64,000 nucleotides of DNA from Streptomyces sp. CG1 (GTDB lineage Bacteria > Actinomycetota > Actinomycetes > Streptomycetales > Streptomycetaceae), in the NCBI RefSeq assembly GCF_041080625.1, contig NZ_CP163518.1:5642001-5706000 (forward strand). The letters run 5' to 3'. The notes under the pieces are model-generated. The model was not told where the DNA came from. It saw only the letters and a list, made by a program, of their open reading frames with translations, and did no database searches. The position numbers and the translations under genes are program-made. How positions within the stretch are numbered: position 1 is the stretch's first letter; each line of letters starts with the position of its first letter. Positions 1 to 9,177 of the stretch are shown here, one piece after another.

Positions 1-2
1 AG

Positions 3-722
3 ACGAACACCTCCGGCAAGGAACCGGTGCTCGCCGCCGTGGCCGCTCAGCCGGTGGAGGGTGCGCCGGCGAGGTCCGGACCCCGCTATGTCGTGGGCGA
101 GTTCAAGGTCCAGTACCTGGTCGGCATCCTCAACCGACCCGGTCTGGGCTCGGTGTGGCTGGTGGACTCCGCACATCGGGTCATCGCGTCCAACAAGGGG
201 TTCGTGGCCTTCGGGCGGGTCTCCGACGGCCGGCTGCGGGCCCAACTGGAGGCCGTCCGCACGACCAAGGGCTCCGCTGAGCTGCTGCTCGGCTGGAGGA
301 ATCCGGCGGTCGCCGCAGTGGCGCCGTTCAACGACAAACGGGGTGTCGCGAGCGCACTCGGCTGGAAGGTCGCCTCGATCAGGCCGGTGTTCTGGATCGG
401 CCTGCCCGAGTACCAGGCACAGCGGCGGATCATGCTCGTCGGTCTGCTGGGGGTGACCACGGGCGCCCTCTGCCTCGGCTGGCTGTACCTCGTCGTCGTA
501 CGTCCGCTGCGTGAAGTCGCCCAGCGCGCCGAGGCGTTGGCAGCCGGAGACCGCAGAACGGTGCTCTACCCGCGCTACCACGACGAGGTGGGGTCCGTCG
601 CCCGCAGCCTCGAACTGCTCAGACAGCGACTCCCCCGCACCGACACACCGCCCGCGCCCGGTTCCCCGGACGGGGCGCCCACCCCCTCCACTTCCCCGTC
701 CGGCCCCGGTCCCAGGAGCTGA
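3..722 (+). CDS. HAMP-domain membrane protein, 5' partial
   Basis: The reading frame is open from the window edge, so the N-terminus is missing; the GTG at 27 is probably internal. The visible part has an extracytoplasmic sensor-like region, one membrane segment (about residues 145-165 counted from the edge) and a HAMP-like linker ending in a region with the motif HDEVGSVARSLELLR. A Pro/Ser-rich tail follows and no kinase, cyclase or methyl-acceptor domain is present. It stops 6 bp before pgsB, so it is probably the first gene of that operon and may sense or scaffold there. The role is inferred from position only. Confidence 0.7.
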   Translation, partial: TNTSGKEPVLAAVAAQPVEGAPARSGPRYVVGEFKVQYLVGILNRPGLGSVWLVDSAHRVIASNKGFVAFGRVSDGRLRAQLEAVRTTKGSAELLLGWRNPAVAAVAPFNDKRGVASALGWKVASIRPVFWIGLPEYQAQRRIMLVGLLGVTTGALCLGWLYLVVVRPLREVAQRAEALAAGDRRTVLYPRYHDEVGSVARSLELLRQRLPRTDTPPAPGSPDGAPTPSTSPSGPGPRS

Positions 723-728
723 CCCGCC

Positions 729-2000
729 GTGCTCTTCCTGTACTGCGTCCTCGCGACGTGCTGCGCCGGCCTGCTCGTCGCAGGCATCGTCGAACAGCGC
801 CGCCATGACGCGAATCTCGCCGCCATACCCACCCGAGTGCTGGTCAACGGCATTCGCGGCAAGTCCTCCATCACCCGGCTGTGCGCGGGCGCGCTGCGCG
901 GCAGCGGCCTGGTGACCGTCGCCAAGACCACGGGCACCGCGGCCCGGTTCATCCACCCCGATGCCACCGAGGAGCCGGTCTACCGCAAGTTCGGCATCGC
1001 CAATGTCGTGGAGCAGATCGGCATCGTCCGGCGGGCCGCCGGCTACCGACCCGATGTGCTGGTCATGGAGTGCATGGCCGTCATGCCCGCACTCCAGGAG
1101 ATCAACCAGTCCAAGCTGATCCGCTCCACCATCGGCGTGCTCTGCAACGTCCGCGAGGACCATCTCGCCGAGATGGGCCCGACGTTGGACGATGTGGCCC
1201 GCTCCCTGTGCCGGTCCCTGCCGGAGGGCGGCGTCTGTGTCACCGCGGAGAAAGAGCGCTTCCCCATCCTCCAGGAGGAGGCCGACGCCCGGAACTGCCG
1301 GCTGATCTACGCCGACCCGCAGACCGTCACCGACGAGGAACTGCGCGGCTTCAGCTGGTTCACCTTCAAGGAGAACGTCGCCATCGCACTCGCGGTCGCC
1401 GAACTGCTCGGCGTCGACCGCGCGACCGCGCTGAAGGGAATGTACGAGGCGCCACCGGACCCGGGTGTGCTGTCCGTCGAGCGGTACCGCACCCCTGACG
1501 GAAAGCGGCTGCGATTCGCGAACGTCTTCGCCGCCAACGACCCCGAGTCAACGGTGATGAACATCAAACAGCTGCTCGAACTGGGTGCGATCCAGCGTCC
1601 GTTGCACGTCGTCATCAACTGCCGCCCCGACCGTGTGGAGCGCAACGTGCAGATGGGCGCGCTCATCCCCCAGCTCGACCCGGAGACGGTGTTCCTCATC
1701 GGCCATCCCACCAAGTCGGCCGCCGACGCCATACCCACCCACTGGACCGGGAACGTCGTCGATCTCGGCGGCGACCGCCGCGACCCCGACCGGCTCACCA
1801 CGGATCTGCTGGCTCACCTGGGGTCGGACTCCTCGCTCGTCGCCATCGGCAACATCCACGGCCAGGGCGAACTCTTCCTGGAGCGGCTCGCGGCACTCGC
1901 GCCCGAACACCCCGACGCCGCCACCGATCCCGCCGACCTGAGCGACGCCCTCATACCGCCCGGCGTCCACCACAACTCCTCCCATGGAGAGTCCCGTTGA
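729..2000 (+). CDS. pgsB: Poly-gamma-glutamate synthase subunit PgsB/CapB
   Basis: This is a Mur-ligase-like amide ligase that activates glutamate with ATP and extends poly-gamma-glutamate at the membrane with PgsC. An N-terminal hydrophobic segment (residues 1-20) precedes the P-loop GIRGKSS at 41-47; the motif LCNVREDHLAEMGPT and the region around NDPES fit the family. The length of 423 aa is typical. The GTG start at 729 lies 6 bp after the upstream gene. The stop overlaps the TTG start of pgsC, indicating translational coupling. No PgsA-type gene is seen next to it. Confidence 0.9.
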   Translation: MLFLYCVLATCCAGLLVAGIVEQRRHDANLAAIPTRVLVNGIRGKSSITRLCAGALRGSGLVTVAKTTGTAARFIHPDATEEPVYRKFGIANVVEQIGIVRRAAGYRPDVLVMECMAVMPALQEINQSKLIRSTIGVLCNVREDHLAEMGPTLDDVARSLCRSLPEGGVCVTAEKERFPILQEEADARNCRLIYADPQTVTDEELRGFSWFTFKENVAIALAVAELLGVDRATALKGMYEAPPDPGVLSVERYRTPDGKRLRFANVFAANDPESTVMNIKQLLELGAIQRPLHVVINCRPDRVERNVQMGALIPQLDPETVFLIGHPTKSAADAIPTHWTGNVVDLGGDRRDPDRLTTDLLAHLGSDSSLVAIGNIHGQGELFLERLAALAPEHPDAATDPADLSDALIPPGVHHNSSHGESR

Positions 2001-2479
2001 TCCCCGCAGTAGTCACCCCGCAGATCGCCGCCATCGGCATCGCACTCGGTCTGGTGTTCTCCCTCCTGTGCTACCTGACCACGAACCTCTCACCAGGCGG
2101 CATGATCACCCCCGGCTGGCTCGCCCTCACCCTCGTCGACGATCTGCGGCGCGCCGCCATGGTCGCGGGCGTGGCAGGCCTGACCTACCTGCTGACCAAG
2201 CTGCTGCAGCGCTTCGTCATCCTCTACGGCAAGCGGCTGTTCGCCGCCGTCGTGCTCACCGGTGTCCTGCTCCAGGCCGGGCTCTCCCTGTTGCTCCAGC
2301 AGCAGTTCCCCCTGCTTTTCGCCCATCAGACCCTCGGGTTCATCGTCCCCGGTCTCATCGCCTACCAGCTCGAGAGGCAACCCAAGACAGCGACGGTCCT
2401 CTCCACCGGCACGGTCACGTTCGCCACCTACGTGATTGTGGTGTCCGGGCTGCTGCTGGGTGCTCTGCCCACGACATGA
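1997..2479 (+). CDS. pgsC: Poly-gamma-glutamate synthase subunit PgsC/CapC
   Basis: This small integral membrane protein (160 aa) partners PgsB in polymer synthesis and export. Several hydrophobic segments cover almost the whole chain, and the N-terminal stretch with LSPGGMITPGWLAL is typical of PgsC/CapC. The start is a TTG that overlaps the pgsB stop (TTGA). The NlpC/P60 gene follows after about 60 bp, in the place where many clusters carry pgsA or a polymer hydrolase. Confidence 0.88.
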   Translation: MIPAVVTPQIAAIGIALGLVFSLLCYLTTNLSPGGMITPGWLALTLVDDLRRAAMVAGVAGLTYLLTKLLQRFVILYGKRLFAAVVLTGVLLQAGLSLLLQQQFPLLFAHQTLGFIVPGLIAYQLERQPKTATVLSTGTVTFATYVIVVSGLLLGALPTT

Positions 2480-2537
2480 GCCGCCTCCTCCCCGACATGC
2501 GGCGCCATCTCTCCCTTCCGCCCACCGGAGTTGCCCA

Positions 2538-3611
2538 GTGAAACGCCTCCTGCCCGGAATCCGTAGGTTCTCCCTGACCAGGAACGCGGCCCTGTTCCTG
2601 GTGACAGCCGTCCTGCTCGCGGCGAGCTGTGTGCTGTCGGTGCAGTTCAGGCACCGCACCGACCATCCGGAGGCATCACCGGCATCACCGGGGGCCGGAA
2701 TCCCGGCCGGTAGCGGCCCGCTGCACTTCGAGCGGATCGGCAACCCCGCCCGCACGGTTGTCCGCGACCGGCACGGCACCGTCATCGCCACGTTCACCGA
2801 CGGCGCCCGTACGGCCGTGCTGACAGGGCCCAGCAGGACCTTCGCGGAGCCGCGTACGACGGATGCCCAGGTCGTCACCAAGAGCTGGGTGCGGCTGCTG
2901 CCCGAGGCATGGGCCCGTGGCGCGGAGCAGAGCGACTGGTTCAAGACCTGGCTCAGGTCCCGGCTCGGCAGCCGCGATCCCGACATCCTCGCCACGGCCT
3001 TCGACTACATAGCCGGTGCCCCGGCCCGGACGACGGCGGCGGGAGTCCCATACAGCGGTGCTGCCCGCTACACACCCGGCACCACCAGCGACTCCGGGCG
3101 TGCCCGGCAAGGGAAGCCGCGCATGGGTTCGGACTTCTACGACTACCTGGGCATCCCCTGGACCTTCCCCGACGCAGTCACCCGCCGCCCCGAGAAGGAC
3201 CGCTCACGCTCCGTCGACAGCTCCGGCTATGTCCGGCTGGTGTACGGATACCGCTCGGGGTTCCCGCTGAACAGCAGGGACAGCCCGGCGGGCAGCGGGC
3301 TGCAGCGGACCCCCGACGCGATCGCCCACGGGCGGCTCGGCGTACCCGTGATCCCCCTCACCGACCGCCGCCCCGCTGTCATCCAGCAGCTCCAGCCCGG
3401 CGACCTGGTCTTCTTCAGAACACGGGAGCTGCCCGGCGGACGGATCGGCCACATCGGGATCTACCTCGGCCTGGACACCGCCGACCACCCGCGTTTCATC
3501 TCCAGCCGGAAGAGCGCGGGCGGTCCCACCATGGGTGACAAGGGCGGTACCTCACGGCTCGACGGTGACGGCTACTACGCACAAGGGCTGCGCGCGGCCC
3601 GCCGCCTCTGA
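2538..3611 (+). CDS. NlpC/P60-family protein with Ser at the catalytic Cys position
   Basis: A GTG start at 2538 gives 357 aa with an N-terminal membrane anchor (about residues 12-35). The C-terminal half is an NlpC/P60 fold: the nucleophile motif normally reads D-C-S-G, but here it is VDSSGYVRLVYG with Ser228 encoded by AGC at 3219. The later GDLVFF and RIGHIGIYLG blocks, including the His, are intact. Known members cleave peptidoglycan stem peptides or poly-gamma-glutamate with Cys-His-His. A Ser form is probably inactive or altered. The position after pgsC suggests a role in polymer release or wall contact. Confidence 0.8.
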   Translation: MKRLLPGIRRFSLTRNAALFLVTAVLLAASCVLSVQFRHRTDHPEASPASPGAGIPAGSGPLHFERIGNPARTVVRDRHGTVIATFTDGARTAVLTGPSRTFAEPRTTDAQVVTKSWVRLLPEAWARGAEQSDWFKTWLRSRLGSRDPDILATAFDYIAGAPARTTAAGVPYSGAARYTPGTTSDSGRARQGKPRMGSDFYDYLGIPWTFPDAVTRRPEKDRSRSVDSSGYVRLVYGYRSGFPLNSRDSPAGSGLQRTPDAIAHGRLGVPVIPLTDRRPAVIQQLQPGDLVFFRTRELPGGRIGHIGIYLGLDTADHPRFISSRKSAGGPTMGDKGGTSRLDGDGYYAQGLRAARRL

Positions 3612-3861
3612 CCGCGCTCCGACCGGGTCGACGCCCTGGTTCCCGCAGATCCGCAGGTTCTTCGTTTGTCGGGTCGGCTCCCTTCAGGACGGTGGGTTCC
3701 AGCCTGTCGGCGGGGTGGATCCCGCTGACCGGCGGAGTGACTTTCGGTGAACGGTGCGCTGGGATGAGACGGGTGACGGGAATGCCGACGCCGGCAGACG
3801 CCCTTGTGGAGGTCCCGATGGAGTGGCCGCTGGTCTGTTCCGAGTTCTGAAGCGGATTCAA

Positions 3862-5157
3862 ATGATCTCTGTCCTGATTGTGATCACCACGGTGGTGGCC
3901 GGCTGGTCGCTGGTCGCCGGGCGGCTGGAACGACGGCATGTGCGGGCTCCTCTGGTGCTGGTGCTCGCGGGGATCGTCACGGGGGTGTTCACGCACAGCC
4001 ATATCGCTGCCACGTTGAACTCAGAGGTCGCTCAGCATGTGGCCGAGGTCATCCTGGCCGTCCTGCTGTTCGTCGACGCCACCGAGCTGCCGGGCGGGCG
4101 ACTGTTCGGCAACGACCCCGGCTCCGCCGCGCGGGCACTGCTGGTGGCCCTGCCGCTGAGCCTGATCACGATGGTGCTGCTGGGAACGCTGCTGCTGCCC
4201 GGGCTGCCGGTGGCGCTGCTGCTGCTCATCGCGTGCATCATCATCCCGACCGACTTCGCCCCGGCCGAGACACTGGTCCGCGACCGGCGTATCCCGGCGA
4301 GGGTGCGCAGCGTGCTCAACGTGGAGAGCGGCTACAACGACGGCATCGTGTCGCCCCTCTTCCTGTTCGCACTGATCCTCGTCGGCACCAACTCCGTCAC
4401 CCACACGCCCGCGCAGGCCCTCGGCACAGCCGTGCCGTTCGCGCTGAAGGCCCTCGTGGTGGGCTTCGTGGTGGGGGCGCTGGTGGCATGGCTGATCAAT
4501 CTGGCCGACCGCGCGGAGTGGATGACGGAGCAGTCCCGGCGGATCGTCGTGCTGGTCACACCGCTGCTCGCCTACACCGTGACCGTGGCGATGAACGGCA
4601 ACGGCTTCGTGGCCTCGTTCGTGTGCGGGATCGCCTTCCGCTACGTCCGGCAGGCGCCGGTCCGCCGACGGGGCGCTTCGGCTCCCCACGCCTCGGACTT
4701 CCAGCTCATCGAGGACACCAACTCGATGATGACGATGTGCATGTGGTTCTTCTTCGGCAACGCCGTGGTGCTCGCCGTGGGCGAGGGCGTCCACTGGCCC
4801 ACCGTCGTGCTCTGCGTCGCCGCGCTCACGGTCGTGCGCATCCTTCCGATCATGCTCGCCTTCCTCGGCTCGACGTTCACCTGGCGAGAACGGCTCATGG
4901 TCGGCGCGCTCGGACCACGCGGCACCACCTCCATCGTGTTCGGCCTGCTCGCGTTCAACGCTCTGCCGGACGGCCCGTACGCCGACACCGCCCTGTACGC
5001 CATGACCCTGACGGTGCTCGGCAGCGTTCTGCTCCACGGAGGTGGCTCGGTGATCATCGCCCGGTCCCTGACCGGCCCGCCCTCGTCGGCTGCCGGCGGC
5101 CCGGGCTCCCCCGGGACTGACGAGTCGGACTCACGGGTCGTCGCCACGCGGAACTGA
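3862..5157 (+). CDS. CPA1-family cation:proton antiporter
   Basis: This 431-aa membrane protein with 11-13 hydrophobic segments exchanges Na+ or K+ for protons (NhaP/CPA1 type). Family motifs are visible: PTDFAPAETLV, ESGYNDGIVSPLF around the conserved acidic ion-binding site, and GPRGTTSIVFGLLA near the C-terminus. The ATG at 3862 is preferred over the GTG at 3754 because the extra 36 residues are not membrane-like and the hydrophobic core starts directly after the ATG. It stands alone between the pgs operon and a small gene. The ion specificity cannot be read from the sequence. Confidence 0.88.
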   Translation: MISVLIVITTVVAGWSLVAGRLERRHVRAPLVLVLAGIVTGVFTHSHIAATLNSEVAQHVAEVILAVLLFVDATELPGGRLFGNDPGSAARALLVALPLSLITMVLLGTLLLPGLPVALLLLIACIIIPTDFAPAETLVRDRRIPARVRSVLNVESGYNDGIVSPLFLFALILVGTNSVTHTPAQALGTAVPFALKALVVGFVVGALVAWLINLADRAEWMTEQSRRIVVLVTPLLAYTVTVAMNGNGFVASFVCGIAFRYVRQAPVRRRGASAPHASDFQLIEDTNSMMTMCMWFFFGNAVVLAVGEGVHWPTVVLCVAALTVVRILPIMLAFLGSTFTWRERLMVGALGPRGTTSIVFGLLAFNALPDGPYADTALYAMTLTVLGSVLLHGGGSVIIARSLTGPPSSAAGGPGSPGTDESDSRVVATRN

Positions 5158-5343
5158 TGTGCCTGGCGGCGCTGTCGTGTCATACGGTGCTGCGATGTCT
5201 TGCGGTGCTGCCGCGCTTGCGGCGGGTCTGCCTCGCGGCCCCGACGGCTACCACCCCAGGCCGGTCTCCTCCAGCCACTCGGCGGGGGCGGACCCGACAG
5301 TCGCCGGATGTGCGGAGAGCGGCCGGGCGTCCAGGCTGGAGGC

Positions 5344-5565
5344 ATGACACAGCATGTTCGCGACAAGGAGCACGAGAGCACCCTTGGGGCATCGGCCGAC
5401 ACCGACGTGCCGAGCCGTGACGCCACACCTGGCAGGGGCGGGCTGCTGGAACTTCTCGGCCTGACGCTGGCGGCGGGCGCCGGCATCCTGTTCGTCGTCC
5501 GTCCTGAGTTCTACGAAGCAGGGGTACAGATCCTCGCCACGCGGGCGGCCTCACTGGTCCACTGA
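5344..5565 (+). CDS. Small single-span membrane protein, unknown
   Basis: The frame gives a 73-aa protein: a hydrophilic N-terminal 40 residues, then one hydrophobic segment (about 42-60) and a short tail. The ATG at 5344 was chosen because the frame upstream of it is Arg/Gly-rich and non-membrane. No family was recognised. It is followed by a broken ABC exporter gene, with which it may once have formed a unit. Confidence 0.4.
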   Translation: MTQHVRDKEHESTLGASADTDVPSRDATPGRGGLLELLGLTLAAGAGILFVVRPEFYEAGVQILATRAASLVH

Positions 5566-5701
5566 GCCGGCGATCGGAGATCTCTCCGGTGTGGGCGTCG
5601 CTTGGCAAGGCGGCGAGCGAGTCGCGCCCCAAGGCCCTCGTGCGGGCCGTGCCCGCAGCCGCTGACGCGGTGCGCGGCCGACCACGTAGGAAAGGAAATC
5701 T

Positions 5702-6046
5702 GTGAACACCGCATCCGCCCCAAAGGCGACGGGTGCCGAGTCCATGCGCGCCCACGAGACGCTCAAGGCGCTGTACGGGTACGTCCGTCCGCACAGGTGG
5801 GCCGTCGCGCTCGGTCTGTTGTGCGCGCTGGCCGGGGCCGCCGACGGGCCGGAGCGCCCCCCCCGAACGGCCGGACCCGGTCTGCCAGGTGGCGGGTGTC
5901 CACAGCGGCCGCGCCACCGCGTGCCTCGCAGGACGTACGGTCGACAGCAGGCGATCACCGTACGAGTACACGTACACCCCGATGCGGGCGTACGGGTCGC
6001 CGAGAAGATGGACAGAGCAGACGAGTGTGAGGCGGAACGCCGGTGA
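5702..6046 (+). pseudogene. Truncated ABC exporter (N-terminal remnant)
   Basis: After a good ribosome-binding site (AGGAAA) a GTG starts a protein whose first 50 residues look like the start of an ABC exporter: a cytosolic leader, then ALYGYVRPHRWAVALG and the first membrane segment. At about 5850 the homology stops inside that segment and the rest is low-quality sequence up to the response-regulator start, which it overlaps by 4 bp. The remaining membrane segments and the ATPase domain are gone, so this is read as a deletion remnant. It probably was the target operon of the adjacent two-component system. Confidence 0.6.
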
Positions 6047-6723
6047 TCCGGGTAGTGGTGGTGGACGACGAGGCGCTGGTGCGGTCCGGGTTTGAACTGA
6101 TCCTGAACGCCTCCGGCGGCATCCAGGTCGTGGCGACCGCGGAAGGAGCGCAGGCCGCCGACGTGATCCGACGCGAGCACCCGGACGTCGTACTTCTCGA
6201 CATCCGCATGCCGGACGTGGACGGCCTGACCGTCCTGAGGGAGATCCAGACGCTGCCCGAGCCGCCGACGGTGGCCATGCTGACCACCTTCGACACCGAC
6301 GAGTACATCCTGACCGCGCTGCGCTCGGGAGCCGCGGGCTTCCTGCTCAAGGACACCGAGCCCGAACAACTCGCCCAACTGGTCCGCACGCTGGCCGCGG
6401 GCGGGGTGGTGATGTCCCCGAAAGCCTCGCGGGCTCTGCTGCGCAGCCATCCGGGGGTGGCCGCGCCTCAGGACGCGGACGTGGCGCGCGTGGGCCTGCT
6501 CAGCGACCGCGAACGTGACGTCCTCGTCCTGATCGCCCAAGGACTGTCCAACGCCGACATCGGCACCCGCATCCATCTGAGCGTGGGCACCGTCAAGGAC
6601 CACGTCAGCTCGATCCTGACCAAGCTGAGGGTCTCCAGCCGCGTGCAGGCGGCGCTCCTCGCGGAGCGGGCCGGACTGCTCAGCGACGACGGCGCCCACA
6701 CGGCACAGGACAATGGGCGATGA
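6043..6723 (+). CDS. NarL/FixJ-type response regulator
   Basis: This 226-aa two-component regulator has a receiver domain (residues 1-120; acidic pair D8-D9 and phospho-acceptor Asp53 in VVLLDIRMPD) and a C-terminal LuxR-type helix-turn-helix (about 150-215; LSDRERDVLVLIAQG and SVGTVKDHVSSI). The GTG start overlaps the ABC remnant, and the stop overlaps the ATG of the kinase gene (ATGA), so the two are translationally coupled. Here the regulator comes before the kinase. Confidence 0.93.
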   Translation: MIRVVVVDDEALVRSGFELILNASGGIQVVATAEGAQAADVIRREHPDVVLLDIRMPDVDGLTVLREIQTLPEPPTVAMLTTFDTDEYILTALRSGAAGFLLKDTEPEQLAQLVRTLAAGGVVMSPKASRALLRSHPGVAAPQDADVARVGLLSDRERDVLVLIAQGLSNADIGTRIHLSVGTVKDHVSSILTKLRVSSRVQAALLAERAGLLSDDGAHTAQDNGR

Positions 6724-7841
6724 GCACGGGCCAGGCACTGTGGCGGCGGGTGCCGCCCTGGGCCGTCGACGCGGGCCTCGTCGTGCTCGCCGCGCTCGAC
6801 ACCTGGGTCAACCTCTACGGCGAGGCGACAGCGTTCATGTGGGCCTGCGCCGCCCTCGGCTGCGCCGGACTGTTCCTGCGCAGGCGCTTTCCGCTGGCCG
6901 TCTTCCTGCTGACACTGCCCATGACCCTGTTCATGGACGTGGCGGTCGCGCCGATCGCCGCCCTGTACACACTGGCCGCAGGCTCCCGCAACCGCCCACT
7001 GCTGGCCGGTTGCGCCCTGCTGAACGCGGCGGCAGCCACCCTCGCCTGGCCCCTGTCCGACACATTCTCCCGCGACCGGACCTGGGCGCTCATCCAGTTC
7101 GTCTACACGCTGGCCACGGCCTTCGCCCCGCTCCTGTTCGGCCAGCTCGTCCAGGCCAGACACGACGTGGCCCGCCAACTCGTCGAAGTCGAAGAGGCTC
7201 GCGAACACGAACGCGCCCTGTACGCCCAGAGCGTCCTCGCCCGCGAACGCGCCCAACTGGCCCGCGAGATGCACGACGTCGTCTCCCACCAGGTCAGCCT
7301 CATCGCCGTACAGGCCGGAGCCCTGCAGGTCGCCGCCAAGGACCCCGACGCCCGCGACGCCGCCCGCACCATCCGCACCCTGAGCGTGGACACCCTCGAC
7401 GAACTCCGCCACATGGTCACCCTGCTGCGTGCCTCCGGCGGCAAGGAAACCGAACTCACCCCCCAGCCCACCCTCGCCGGCCTCCAGCAGTTGATGGCCA
7501 ACAGCGGCATCAAGACCACCCTGACCGGCGGGCTCCCGCCCGGCATCAGCACAACCGCCCAACGCACCGTCTACCGCACGGTCCAGGAAGCCCTCACCAA
7601 CGTACGCAAGCACGCCCCCGGCGCCCGCGCCGAGGTCCGCCTGTGGCACGACGCGCAGCACTTCGGCGTCACCGTCACCAACACCGCCCCCACCCGCCCG
7701 TCCGTCGCCCTGCCCAGCGCCCGGCACGGCCTGATCGGCTTGAAAGAACGCGCCGAACTGCTCGACGGCACCCTCACCGCCGAAGCCACCCCACAGGGCG
7801 GCTACAAGGTAGAACTACGGGCCCCCACCCAGCCCGCCTGA
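6720..7841 (+). CDS. DesK-type sensor histidine kinase
   Basis: The 373-aa kinase has four or five membrane segments in the first 145 residues, a HisKA_3 dimerisation box with the phospho-acceptor His in REMHDVVSHQ (about residue 184) and a HATPase_c domain with QEALTNVRKHAPG and the G-box HGLIGLKERAELL. It should phosphorylate the response regulator encoded just upstream. There is no large extracellular sensor domain, so the signal is probably sensed in the membrane. Confidence 0.93.
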   Translation: MSTGQALWRRVPPWAVDAGLVVLAALDTWVNLYGEATAFMWACAALGCAGLFLRRRFPLAVFLLTLPMTLFMDVAVAPIAALYTLAAGSRNRPLLAGCALLNAAAATLAWPLSDTFSRDRTWALIQFVYTLATAFAPLLFGQLVQARHDVARQLVEVEEAREHERALYAQSVLARERAQLAREMHDVVSHQVSLIAVQAGALQVAAKDPDARDAARTIRTLSVDTLDELRHMVTLLRASGGKETELTPQPTLAGLQQLMANSGIKTTLTGGLPPGISTTAQRTVYRTVQEALTNVRKHAPGARAEVRLWHDAQHFGVTVTNTAPTRPSVALPSARHGLIGLKERAELLDGTLTAEATPQGGYKVELRAPTQPA

Positions 7842-8520
7842 GCACAACCCGCCCGCTGCTCACGGATGCCCCGTCTGCTTCAACATGCCGAACGTGACAG
7901 GGAATGGACCTGGTCGGACGAGACCACGCACGCGATCCGTGACTCTCAGACCGCTGAGATCGAACGCCGGTCTCGGACCGCATGTGGCACCTCACCGCGA
8001 CCGGCGCCACCCCCGCCCCCGTGCTCCATGCTCACTCACCTTGCCGACTGAGCCGGGTGGGACACCGCCCTGGGCAGCCCGGTCACCGAGAAAACTGTCA
8101 CCGCCGCCACCGAACCGCCTCACCGACGCCGGCTGGCAGCACACCATCGCCAGACGCTGGATCCGCTGGACCGATCCCTCCGGGAACGCGGGAGTCCAGT
8201 GGAACAGCCCGCCAGCAGCCTCGCCACCTGGACCATGTAGGCCGGCCCCAGCGCCGACAGCCCACCTGGGCGCTCCACGCCTCCCCCTACCCCCCAGCAT
8301 CGTTGCTCACCGACCTCGCCGAAGAACCCGCGCACGGCACCGGCACCCGTCTCCAGCGAAGTCCCAGCGCGCCGCGGCGACTGCCCCAGCGCACCACGGC
8401 GCTCCCCGCCCGCGTCAGCCCCGCAGGCCAGGACACTCCCGGATTCGCCCCTCAGAGCACTCTCGCCCAAGCCTTTGACTCATAGCTCGAACCAGTGGCC
8501 GGTACGGCGGAGGAGGCCAG
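7842..8520. other. Non-coding or decayed stretch
   Basis: No reading frame here has a convincing start, codon bias or family motif. The open frames are short or Pro/Arg-rich, as expected from random high-GC sequence. It begins right after the histidine kinase stop and probably is decayed DNA. Confidence 0.5.
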
Positions 8521-8718
8521 ATGAAACGCGAGCGGGCAACGCAGCTGCTCCACGGGATGCTCGACAGACTGACGGGATGCTCGACAGACTGGAGGTGCCA
8601 CCGTCCCCTCGATCTCGTGGACGAAGTCCATGTCTTCGGTTCGTATGCCCGAGGCGCACTTCAGCCAGGCGACATCGACATCGCGGTAGTCCACCGGCGT
8701 GACACCGGGTTCCCGTGA
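8521..8718 (+). pseudogene. Nucleotidyltransferase-domain fragment
   Basis: A 65-aa frame contains the core of a minimal nucleotidyltransferase: VHVFGSYARGAL followed by GDIDIAVV, i.e. the G-S-x(n)-D-x-D metal-binding motif. The frame stops 10 residues later, so the C-terminal part of the domain is missing. A perfect 20-bp tandem duplication (8551-8590) lies between the start and the motif and changes the frame relation of the two parts. It is read as a remnant. Confidence 0.5.
8551..8590. repeat. 20-bp tandem duplication (two copies)
   Basis: Blocks 8551-8570 and 8571-8590 are the same 20 bases except for the first one. As 20 is not a multiple of 3, the duplication shifts the frame of the nucleotidyltransferase remnant. 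It looks like a slippage event. Confidence 0.85.
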
Positions 8719-9177
8719 TCAGGCCGGGACGACCTGGGAATCGGAGCAGGTGATGAACAGCACCTGCGGGGACTGGCCTTCGGCGAGTTTGGCGAACTCC
8801 TCAGGGCGCTGTCCGAAGGTACGGGGCGTTGTCGATGAGGGGCCTGCATGTGTGTGGGTTCCCCCTGGCGCCAGCGCGGGCGCGTCGGACTTGAACGCCG
8901 GCGGGGGAGTGAAGACGGCCGGGTCGCCGGGCCGTGGATGCCGGACCGGCTGTCAGCGGAGGAAGACCTGAAGCGCAGGCTGGCGACTGCTCTGGAGTCC
9001 GGGTGGAGCGCGACTCCGTTTCCGGACCGCGACCGAAGCCCTCTATGACGTCCCCCGACTGGGAGCCGCCGGCACGTGTCTTGGCAGGCAGTTGGCCCAG
9101 GAATGATCCGGGGCGAAGACGTGGCGCCCCGGGTGCGGCGTGGTCTCCGCGTGAAGCACCACGCCACGTCGACCGGC
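8719..9177. other. No gene recognised
   Basis: Short open frames exist but none has a ribosome-binding site plus family motif. The stretch may contain decayed 3' sequence of the nucleotidyltransferase gene; this could not be shown by reading alone. Confidence 0.4.
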
